From positions 1 through 39,873 of IMG/VR virus record IMGVR_UViG_3300007734_000677: a stretch of DNA of 39,873 bases; one strand, 5' to 3'. Positions 21,495-27,683 of this stretch are shown in pieces (the stretch's first letter is position 1; each line of letters opens with the position of its first letter). This DNA comes from a virus. The position numbers were made by a program, and so were the translations under genes. Below the pieces are notes generated by a model that was not told the origin of the DNA, did no database searches, and worked only from the letters and a program-made list of their open reading frames with translations.

Positions 21495-23467
21495 TGGATG
21501 AACTGCTGTTAACAGTAATAGATGTAGAGACTACTCTCAATGCTCCTAAAGAGATTGGAAGTAGCCACCCCATGTATTATGACAACAGGGCTGTGTATAT
21601 TGGTGTTCTTGATAGTGAATCTAAACTACCTGCTTTTTGGGTATTTGATGAAAAGCGTTGTGCATTAATGCTTCGTAAAAAGTCTGACTTTTTGGTTGGT
21701 TGTAATCTGTCCTTTGATCTTTGCTATATGTATCGCAGAAATCCGCTCTTTAAAACACTACTACAAAAGAAACGTCTTTGGGATATTCAGTTGGCTGAGT
21801 ACTTGTTATCTGGTCAAACTGAGAAGTGGCCTTCTTTGGATAGGATGTCTGTAAAGTACGGTTATCCAGTCAAAGACGACACAATAACCAAAATGTTTGA
21901 AGCTGGTATTGGAGCTGACAAGATCCCAGAAGATCTCATCAAACCCTATCTCCTCCAAGACCTACAAAATACATTGAGAATAGCTGAGCAACAGATTGCC
22001 AAAGTAGTTAGTTTGGGTATGATGGATCTTGTCATATCTCAAATGGAAGCTTTGCACTGCGTGACTGAGATGATGTACAACGGCATGAATGTTGATTTTA
22101 AATACTTTTCCAAGTACGCCAGTGAAGTTGCCACAGATTATGCTGATGTACAGTATAGGCTTAATGTTGCTGTTGAAGGAATTCATGCTAGGTACTTTCC
22201 TCTTACTGATATCGACAGTTCTTTGCAGTGGAGCAAGGTGTTGTTTGGCGGAGTTAGTAAAGTAGTAGAAAAAGAAGCTGCTGGGTTCTACAAGAATGGT
22301 AAACCTAAGTTTAAAAATGTTACTAAAAACATTGCTTATGCTGCATTTTCTACTGTAATTGCCAAAGAGGAATGGAAGTCTGAAAAGACTGGTAAAGTGT
22401 CAGTAGATGAAGAAGTACTTCAACACATAGTGTTAACTGACACAATCCCTCAAGTCAGGGATGTAGTATCTTTGTTGTTAGAGTATAGAGAAATAACTAA
22501 ACAACTAACAACATATATACAAGGACTAGGTAAACATGTAATAAGAAATAAAACACAAGACTATATATATAGTAGAATAAACCAAGTAACAACAGCAACA
22601 GGAAGACTAAGCAGCACATCACCAAACATACAAAACATAAGCAACAACCCAATTAAAGCAATCTTTACTAGCAGGTATGAAGATGGTTACTTGGTTGAAT
22701 TTGACTTTAAACAACTTGAGGTAGCTGTACTAGCCCACCTTACCAAATGCAAACAACTGATAGCTGACATAGCAGGTGGTGCAGACATTCACAATGAACT
22801 ATACAAAGAGATGAATGGCAGGTACCCTGATGCAGCTACTAGGAAGTGGTTTAAACGTCTTACCTTTGGTTTGATTTATGGTGCTGGTGCTAAGACTCTT
22901 GCTGTTCAAGCTGGTTGTAGTCTTGATGTAGCTAAGAAGTTTGTTTCTACTTTTTATACTAGGTACCCTGAAGTCAAGAATTGGAATTTAATCATGGAAA
23001 TCTCTGCCAATTCCAAGGGGATTCATCTATCAACACCAGAAGGACTTACCAGCATCACTCGGCAATGGAAGCATGTTTCAGAGACCAAAAGGATCTACAC
23101 CTTCCACGAATATAAATCCAAATATGAGGGAACTAGAGACTATACTTTCAGTCCAACTGAGCTGAAGAATTATCCGGTTCAAGGTTTGGCTACAGGTGAT
23201 ATTGTTCCTTTGATGTTGGGTATTGTGTTTAGGGAACTTATTGATACTTCTGAAGTCAAACTCATCAATACGATCCACGATTCAATCTTGTTGGATTGTA
23301 GTAATAAAGCTGTTTTAGATGGTGTTATTGAGAAGGTAAAAAGGTTGTTGGATAATGCTCACAACTATTATCAAATGACCTTTGGAATCCCGTTGGCTCT
23401 GAAGCTTAGCGCAGGAGTTTCAATGGGAAAGAACTGGTTTGAAATGAAAGAACTGGAGGAAGTATAA
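21494..23467 (+). CDS. Family A DNA polymerase with 3'-5' exonuclease (T7-like)
   Basis: The ATG at 21494 overlaps the preceding TGA; a GTG one codon earlier is less likely. 657 residues. Exonuclease motifs: VIDVETT (Asp 10, Glu 12), NLSFDL (Asp 75) and YLLQDLQNT (Asp 156). Polymerase motif A VEFDFKQLEVAVLA (Asp 404); motif B R450xxxK454xxxF458xxxY462 within FKRLTFGLIYG; motif C TIHDSILLD (His 595, Asp 596). All catalytic residues are intact. Phe at 458 is the residue linked in T7 and E. coli enzymes to discrimination against dideoxynucleotides. It replicates the phage genome with the neighbouring helicase and primase. A stretch at about 22480-22660 has strikingly A-rich codons unlike the rest. 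Confidence 0.95.
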   Translation: MDELLLTVIDVETTLNAPKEIGSSHPMYYDNRAVYIGVLDSESKLPAFWVFDEKRCALMLRKKSDFLVGCNLSFDLCYMYRRNPLFKTLLQKKRLWDIQLAEYLLSGQTEKWPSLDRMSVKYGYPVKDDTITKMFEAGIGADKIPEDLIKPYLLQDLQNTLRIAEQQIAKVVSLGMMDLVISQMEALHCVTEMMYNGMNVDFKYFSKYASEVATDYADVQYRLNVAVEGIHARYFPLTDIDSSLQWSKVLFGGVSKVVEKEAAGFYKNGKPKFKNVTKNIAYAAFSTVIAKEEWKSEKTGKVSVDEEVLQHIVLTDTIPQVRDVVSLLLEYREITKQLTTYIQGLGKHVIRNKTQDYIYSRINQVTTATGRLSSTSPNIQNISNNPIKAIFTSRYEDGYLVEFDFKQLEVAVLAHLTKCKQLIADIAGGADIHNELYKEMNGRYPDAATRKWFKRLTFGLIYGAGAKTLAVQAGCSLDVAKKFVSTFYTRYPEVKNWNLIMEISANSKGIHLSTPEGLTSITRQWKHVSETKRIYTFHEYKSKYEGTRDYTFSPTELKNYPVQGLATGDIVPLMLGIVFRELIDTSEVKLINTIHDSILLDCSNKAVLDGVIEKVKRLLDNAHNYYQMTFGIPLALKLSAGVSMGKNWFEMKELEEV

Positions 23468-23468
23468 T

Positions 23469-23987
23469 ATGGCTGAAATGACAGGCGTTGTACAAGCAGT
23501 ATCCACGAAAGATGTTACCACCAAGTTTGGTGTGAAACCTACGTTCTCATTCAAGATTGATAGTGGTTGGGTTAAATGTGGTTTTAAAAATCCTATGGTT
23601 AACTCTGGTGATACTGTTACGTTCGATGGTGAACACGGTACTTATGGCCTTGAAGGTAAGAATATTCGCATTACAGAAAAAGGAGCACCGGGTGCAGCAG
23701 CAGCCAGTGTTCCTAGTAGCAAAGGTTCTACCTACTCTGGTGGTAGTTCTAGCCGAGTATTCCCCATCCCTGCTCTTCACGGGGATCGTTCAATTGTTCG
23801 GCAGAATGCCCTTGCCCGAGCAACTGAGCTTCTAATCGCCTCTAAAGGTGGTAAAGCGTTTGAGATTGACGACACCAATGCCGCAGTAGCCATTCATCTT
23901 GCCCGTAAGTTTGAAGCTTATACGGCTGGTGACTTGGACATGGCAGAAGCTATGGAAGAAAATGCAGCCGCTGCTAAAGCAGCTTAA
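23469..23987 (+). CDS. ssb: Single-stranded DNA-binding protein (OB fold)
   Basis: 172 residues. The N-terminal half is a small beta-barrel pattern (MTGVVQAVSTKDVTTKFG, TFSFKIDSGWVKCGFKNP, GDTVTFDGEHGTYGLEGK), as in phage OB-fold SSBs. A Ser/Gly/Ala linker (residues about 75-98) follows, and a helical C-terminal module (SIVRQNALARATELLIASKG) ends in a run of Glu and Ala. The gene lies directly after the polymerase with a GAGG ribosome site. SSB protects template strands and recruits replication enzymes, usually through an acidic tail; the tail here is only mildly acidic (MAEAMEENAAAAKAA). Confidence 0.7.
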   Translation: MAEMTGVVQAVSTKDVTTKFGVKPTFSFKIDSGWVKCGFKNPMVNSGDTVTFDGEHGTYGLEGKNIRITEKGAPGAAAASVPSSKGSTYSGGSSSRVFPIPALHGDRSIVRQNALARATELLIASKGGKAFEIDDTNAAVAIHLARKFEAYTAGDLDMAEAMEENAAAAKAA

Positions 23988-24003
23988 CTAGGAGATATGA
24001 ACT

Positions 24004-24183
24004 ATGACTACTATTAACTTTGAAGTTGTGTCCTCGTACCTGAAGAAACAATCTAACGCACGTATTCAAAAGATTATTGATGGTCTTTATGATCTGATGG
24101 ATGAGCGTGACGGCAAGCGTGAAGACAAAAAATGGCAATCGCTAGTAAAAGCTACAAAAGGCAAGACAAGCAAAAAGAGCTAA
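24004..24183 (+). CDS. Small helical protein (59 aa)
   Basis: ATG 24004 opens 59 codons: MTTINFEVVSSYLKKQSNAR, then IQKIIDGLYDLMDERDGK and a Lys-rich end (VKATKGKTSKKS). AGGAG lies ten bases upstream. The strong helical and charged pattern and regular spacing after the SSB gene support a real gene. A nucleic-acid or SSB-associated role is possible because of its basic tail, but unproven. Confidence 0.55.
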   Translation: MTTINFEVVSSYLKKQSNARIQKIIDGLYDLMDERDGKREDKKWQSLVKATKGKTSKKS

Positions 24184-24199
24184 AGAAACAAAGCAACAA

Positions 24200-24248
24200 C
24201 CCAGCCCAACCTGTCGGTTGGGTCTGGGCTACGGCCCCCTGCAGGGGC
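24200..24248 (+). promoter_or_regulatory. Two tandem GC-rich hairpins in an A/C-rich gap
   Basis: CCCAG-CCCAACC pairs with GGTTGGG-T-CTGGG around TGTC (12 base pairs with a one-base bulge, 24200-24228). It is followed by GCCCC/GGGGC around CTGCA (24234-24248), itself part of a CCCCTGCAGGGG palindrome. No U-tract follows, so these are not simple terminators. They could limit readthrough from the polymerase genes into the exonuclease gene or stabilise mRNA ends. Confidence 0.5.
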
Positions 24249-24279
24249 AACAACAACACAAAACAACCAAAGGAACTAA

Positions 24280-25089
24280 ATGAAGGCACTAGTTGACGGG
24301 GACATCGTAGCTTACCGTTGTGCTGCAAGTGCTGACACTGAGGAAGACGTTTCAGTAGCCTTGATTCGTACTGATGCCCTGATGAAAGAGATTCTAGAGG
24401 CTGTAGGGGCTGATACGTACACTGTGTTCCTCTCTGGAGCTAAAGAACTGAACTTTAGGTACACTGTAGATCCAATGTACAAAGCTAACCGGATAAGTAC
24501 GGTTAAGCCAATCTACCTAGAGTCTTGTAAAGAGTTCCTAGTAACAAATTGGGAGGCTGTGAGGTGTCATGGGTATGAAGCTGACGATGGGATGGGTGTG
24601 GCTCAAGACGCTAATTCGGTTATTTGTAGTATTGACAAAGATATGCTACAAGTATCCGGGTTACACTACAATTTTGTTAAGAAGGTATTTATTAATGTTC
24701 TACCCGAAGAAGGATTAAAATCCTTTTACATCCAGACTCTAGTGGGAGATACCTCAGATAACGTAATAGGAGTTAAGGGAATTGGCCCTGTGAAGGCTCA
24801 CAAACTCCTAGACCCCTTGTTGCCAGAGGAGTACTATGAAGCCTGCAAAGCCCTATATGACTCTGAAGAACGGTTTCACAACAACTGCAAACTACTATAT
24901 ATCTGGAGAGAATTTAATGACATCTGGAAACCCCCCGGAATATATAGTGGGCGTAAGACTCACCAACTCGAAGGTTCAGATTTATCGCATAGAAGTAAAG
25001 GAGTCTCCGATGGAACTGATTCATTATGTAATGAAGTCGGTAAAGCAAGCAGCAACATGTTTGGTACTAATCCCAAAGAGCATTCCTAG
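24280..25089 (+). CDS. 5'-3' exonuclease (T7 gp6-like, FEN family)
   Basis: 269 residues. Key motifs: ALVDGDIVAYRC at the N-terminus, the arch-side VDPMYKANR, HGYEADDGMG (Asp 101-102 region), SIDKDMLQ, and GDTSDNVIGVKGIGPVKA with the helix-hairpin-helix that holds duplex DNA. It would remove RNA primers and degrade host DNA. The last 50 residues (from about 219) lose the family pattern and overlap, in another frame, a convincing small gene with its own ribosome site. Thus this frame's tail may be non-conserved. The TAG stop overlaps the GTG of endonuclease I by one base. Confidence 0.88.
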   Translation: MKALVDGDIVAYRCAASADTEEDVSVALIRTDALMKEILEAVGADTYTVFLSGAKELNFRYTVDPMYKANRISTVKPIYLESCKEFLVTNWEAVRCHGYEADDGMGVAQDANSVICSIDKDMLQVSGLHYNFVKKVFINVLPEEGLKSFYIQTLVGDTSDNVIGVKGIGPVKAHKLLDPLLPEEYYEACKALYDSEERFHNNCKLLYIWREFNDIWKPPGIYSGRKTHQLEGSDLSHRSKGVSDGTDSLCNEVGKASSNMFGTNPKEHS

Positions 25090-25132
25090 TGAAACCTCGA
25101 TATGGGAAGTGGAAACATCGCTCCGGGCTTGA
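24917..25132 (+). CDS. Small protein overlapping exonuclease and endonuclease I (71 aa)
   Basis: This frame lies entirely over the end of the exonuclease gene and the start of the endonuclease gene, in a different phase. Support comes from GGAGAG six bases before ATG 24917 and a protein-like pattern: MTSGNPPEYIVGVRLTNSK, VQIYRIEVKESPMELIHYV, MKSVKQAATCLVLIPKSIP. It alternates strands and an amphipathic helix, unlike the polar, low-order tail encoded by the exonuclease frame at the same bases. No family recognised. It may be a real overprinted gene or the trace of a shifted boundary. Confidence 0.5.
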   Translation: MTSGNPPEYIVGVRLTNSKVQIYRIEVKESPMELIHYVMKSVKQAATCLVLIPKSIPSETSIWEVETSLRA

Positions 25133-25490
25133 AACTAAATTTAAAACCGCAACTCTAGAAAAAGGATATAACCTTGGGTACGAAACAAGTAGCTTATCTT
25201 TTACAACCCGTCCAGAAACGCACAAATACACTCCAGATTGGACAATCAAAGACGGCTGGTACATTGAAACAAAAGGCTACCTCGACCTCGAAGGACGCAA
25301 AAAGCTGCTCTATGTTAAAGAGCAGCACCCAGAGGCTCGCATCCTTGTCGTCTTCCAGCGGCCTACAAACCCCATCTACAAAGGATCTCCGACAGACTAT
25401 GGCAAGTGGTGTGACAAAAACAAAATCGAATGGTGTGCATTCGGAGAGATAGACAAGTGGGAAGCATTCATCAAGGAAGCCATTAAATGA
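25089..25490 (+). CDS. Endonuclease I, Holliday junction resolvase (T7 gp3-like)
   Basis: 133 residues, GTG start overlapping the preceding TAG. Segments match T7 endonuclease I: GLETKFKTATLEKGYNLGYE (catalytic Glu region), YTPDWTIKDGWYIETKG (Asp, Glu and Lys of the nuclease core), then DLEGRKKLLYVKEQHPEA, ILVVFQRPTNPIYKGSPTD and YGKWCDKNKIEWC. It resolves branched recombination and replication intermediates before packaging and also helps break host DNA. The gene follows the exonuclease, as expected for a T7-like recombination set, and overlaps the next gene by 4 bases. Confidence 0.9.
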   Translation: MKPRYGKWKHRSGLETKFKTATLEKGYNLGYETSSLSFTTRPETHKYTPDWTIKDGWYIETKGYLDLEGRKKLLYVKEQHPEARILVVFQRPTNPIYKGSPTDYGKWCDKNKIEWCAFGEIDKWEAFIKEAIK

Positions 25491-26254
25491 ACAAGAAGCA
25501 CTTTATTATCCCAGACTGTCAAACAAAAGAAGGCGTACCACTAGACCACCTAACTTGGGCAGGTAAATACTGTGCTGAAAAACATCCAGACGTTATTATC
25601 AATATTGGTGATTTTGCTGACATGCCTAGCCTTAGTTCCTATGATGTTGGTAAAAAAGACTTCGAGGGACGGAGATATACCAAGGATATCTCAGCCACTA
25701 AGAAAGCTATGGACTTGTTCATGGCTCCCATTAAACGAGAGATCCTAAGAACATCTAAGACCAAGACCCCGTGGAAGCCTAGGTTTGTTCTTACGTTAGG
25801 CAATCACGAAAATCGCATCAACAGGGCTGTCAATAACGATCCTAAACTTGAGGGACTCATCAGTGTTAAAGATTTACCTTATGGTGATTGGGAGGTTATT
25901 CCTTATCTTAAGCCTATTTCCATTGATGGCATTGTATACTGCCATTTCTTTGCCTCTGGTGTTATGGGGCGTCCTGTTACATCTGCTAAAGCTCTCACTA
26001 CTAAGAAGCATTGTAGCTGCATTATGGGTCACGTACAGAGGAAGGAAGTAGACATACAATATAAGGCTGACGGCAAAAGAATTACTAGCATTTTTGCTGG
26101 GTGCTACTACCAACACGACGAAGAGTACTTAGGCCCCCAAGGTAATGAGTGCTGGAGAGGTGTTTGGGTGCTCCACCAAGTACATGATGGAGAGTATGAC
26201 GAAATGCCAGTTTCTATTGAGTACCTTAAGATGAAGTACAAAGGAAAGCCGTGA
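25487..26254 (+). CDS. Calcineurin-like metallophosphoesterase
   Basis: 255 residues with the ordered metal motifs of this superfamily: IPDCQ (a variant of DxH, with Gln in place of His), INIGDFAD, LTLGNHENR, CHFF, and MGHVQRKE for the last histidine. They form a two-metal phosphoesterase site. The substrate cannot be deduced: the superfamily includes nucleases, protein phosphatases and nucleotide phosphodiesterases. Phage versions next to nucleases, as here, are often thought to act on nucleic acid. ATGA overlap with the endonuclease stop and GTGA overlap with the next start show tight coupling. Confidence 0.82.
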   Translation: MNKKHFIIPDCQTKEGVPLDHLTWAGKYCAEKHPDVIINIGDFADMPSLSSYDVGKKDFEGRRYTKDISATKKAMDLFMAPIKREILRTSKTKTPWKPRFVLTLGNHENRINRAVNNDPKLEGLISVKDLPYGDWEVIPYLKPISIDGIVYCHFFASGVMGRPVTSAKALTTKKHCSCIMGHVQRKEVDIQYKADGKRITSIFAGCYYQHDEEYLGPQGNECWRGVWVLHQVHDGEYDEMPVSIEYLKMKYKGKP

Positions 26255-26397
26255 GTACGTGGCTTATCTGGGCTTGTACTGCTGCTTATGCTTGGACTGC
26301 TGGAGAGCAACTGTTTAAAGAAAACGTGGGCCACGCTCTGATGTTTGGGGCTTATGCTGTGGCTAATATTGGTATCATCATGACACTAAAAGGATAA
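26251..26397 (+). CDS. Small two-TM membrane protein (48 aa, GTG start)
   Basis: GTG 26251 overlaps the preceding TGA, with AAGGA five bases upstream. The 48 residues show two hydrophobic segments, TWLIWACTAAYAWTAG (3-18) and HALMFGAYAVANIGIIM (28-44), joined by a charged turn EQLFKENVG. The N-in or N-out topology is uncertain. Similar unnamed membrane proteins (a GYALAN or GAYAVAN block in the second segment) are frequent in phages. It might take part in lysis or superinfection exclusion, but the sequence only shows a membrane protein. Confidence 0.55.
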   Translation: MSTWLIWACTAAYAWTAGEQLFKENVGHALMFGAYAVANIGIIMTLKG

Positions 26398-26400
26398 GAC

Positions 26401-26721
26401 ATGGCTGGTAAAATGGTTTTTGCTCATCTAGGGTACCCAGACGACCCGGCAATGAATAAGATGGAAGAGGACTTTATAAAAACTAAAGCTTCCGTTGCTC
26501 CATCGCAAGATGTTACTAGGAACTATTATGATGTAGGTGGTATTGTTACCCTAGACATCATCAAGGCCAAGCTTACTCCAGAACAGTACGAGGGATTCTT
26601 GCTTGGGCAGATTATCAAGTATGCAACTCGAATGAACTTCAAAGGGCAGCGTGTTGGAGATGCTGCCAAACTGTCTGAATACAGTAGATGGTTAGACTTT
26701 CACTACAGAGAAGGAAAATGA
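26401..26721 (+). CDS. DUF3310-like protein
   Basis: 106 residues. The N-terminal part is variable (MAGKMVFAHLGYPDDPAMNK), while the C-terminal part follows the DUF3310 pattern of many phage proteins: a VTLDIIKAKLTPEQYEGFLL helix, GQIIKYATRMNFKGQ, and DAAKLSEYSRWLDF. The family is often annotated as a nucleotide kinase-like protein because of distant relatives, but no P-loop is present here. It overlaps the holin start (ATGA). Its place between nucleases, holin and reductase gives no specific clue. Confidence 0.75.
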   Translation: MAGKMVFAHLGYPDDPAMNKMEEDFIKTKASVAPSQDVTRNYYDVGGIVTLDIIKAKLTPEQYEGFLLGQIIKYATRMNFKGQRVGDAAKLSEYSRWLDFHYREGK

Positions 26722-27215
26722 GCACAGCGGCAGACATCCTCAGGTCAATAGCTCCGACCATTGCAACAGCCCTAGGAGGGCCTCTGGCTGGAGCAGCGGT
26801 GTCCTTCCTAGCCAATAAGTTTGGAGTTGATCCAAGCCTTGTACAGCAGACTGTAGCCGGTATGGGGCCTTCTGATTTGGTTAAGATGAAACAGTTGGAT
26901 CTGGACTTCCAAGTTGAAATGGCTAAGCTAGGCATTTCCGTACAAATGGCTCAAATAGCAACCAATACGGAAGAAGCAAAGAGTACAAGCATCTTTGTAG
27001 CAGGGGCTAGGCCCTTTATCCTTTGGACTTGTGGAGTAGCCTTTGGGTACGTGGCTATACTAGAACCCCTAGCTAGGTTCGTAGCACAGGTCTTCTACGG
27101 GTATCACGGACAGTTCCCCATCATTGACACGACCCTAACCTTGCAGGTGCTTGGAGGTCTTCTGGGGCTGTCTGGACTGCGTAGTTTTGATAAGAAGAAT
27201 GGAGTGGCATCATGA
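26718..27215 (+). CDS. Holin, GTA_holin_3TM type
   Basis: The start at ATG 26718 overlaps the previous stop. Upstream starts would enter the DUF3310 gene. The 165-residue protein has a first hydrophobic region (IATALGGPLAGAAVSFLA, residues about 16-33) and a charged helix (LVKMKQLDLDFQVEMAKLG). Two further membrane segments follow: ARPFILWTCGVAFGYVAIL (about 97-115) and LQVLGGLLGLSG (about 144-155), with a C-terminal RSFDKKNG. The sequence SxFVAGARPFI.W is characteristic of the three-segment holins named after gene transfer agents. Holins time lysis by opening the membrane to the endolysin encoded at 20936. Confidence 0.82.
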   Translation: MSTAADILRSIAPTIATALGGPLAGAAVSFLANKFGVDPSLVQQTVAGMGPSDLVKMKQLDLDFQVEMAKLGISVQMAQIATNTEEAKSTSIFVAGARPFILWTCGVAFGYVAILEPLARFVAQVFYGYHGQFPIIDTTLTLQVLGGLLGLSGLRSFDKKNGVAS

Positions 27216-27376
27216 AGGGTTTTGGTGTTGAGTTCTCTTGGGTCTGTGGGTTGAAGTTTGGAGTTGAGTGGATTCACGAAGTTGATTCCTTCTGTGTTAG
27301 TTGTGGAATCTTTGATATGTTTTTCTACAGCATTAAAATCTTTGAAGCAGAACTGCCCAAAGATCCACCAGAATGA
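27212..27376 (+). CDS. Small protein after holin (54 aa)
   Basis: ATG 27212 overlaps the holin stop, and its own TGA overlaps the next ATG (ATGA at both ends). The 54 residues are aromatic-rich, with beta-type alternation: MKGFGVEFSWVCGLKFGVEW, IHEVDSFCVSCGIFDMFFYS, IKIFEAELPKDPPE. There are four Cys, two of them in CVSC. Not a clear membrane protein. Its place after holin could suggest a lysis accessory, but it resembles no known spanin. Function unknown. Confidence 0.55.
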   Translation: MKGFGVEFSWVCGLKFGVEWIHEVDSFCVSCGIFDMFFYSIKIFEAELPKDPPE

Positions 27377-27651
27377 GCTATACTTTAACTCAGCTCCACG
27401 ATATGCTTTTGGAAGAGAACGAAGTAGTTGTTCTAGAACTTTTAGACATCACTGCAGAAGAGTTACTAGTAACATACAAATACAAAATAAGGCAGCGACA
27501 TGGATTCATCTCAAAGTATTACGAAGAATCAGGGGAGGAAGAGGAAATCTCTCCTTGGAGTGAAGAACGTGAAGACCGTCCTCGTGGACTTAGTAGCCGC
27601 TCGGCTTGGGAAGATGCGGGCTTTGAACAGGATGACAGAGATCAACATTAA
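27373..27651 (+). CDS. Small acidic conserved phage protein (92 aa)
   Basis: Starts MSYTLTQLHDMLLEENEVVV, then LELLDITAEELLVTYKYKIR and an acidic tail (YYEESGEEEEISPWSEERED). The LxxLDITxEELVxxF/YxxxI pattern is shared by small proteins found near nucleotide-metabolism or lysis genes in various phages. After the stop, 32 bases with a short possible peptide lead to the reductase gene. No function can be given. Confidence 0.6.
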   Translation: MSYTLTQLHDMLLEENEVVVLELLDITAEELLVTYKYKIRQRHGFISKYYEESGEEEEISPWSEEREDRPRGLSSRSAWEDAGFEQDDRDQH

Positions 27652-27683
27652 AGAAGCAAAGCAAGACATTAAGGACTTTAAGA

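Noticed and set aside
25743-25762. A further TAAGAACATCTAAGA word resembling the third palindrome region
   Set aside because: It lies inside the phosphoesterase gene and lacks the symmetric partner, so it is probably a chance match.
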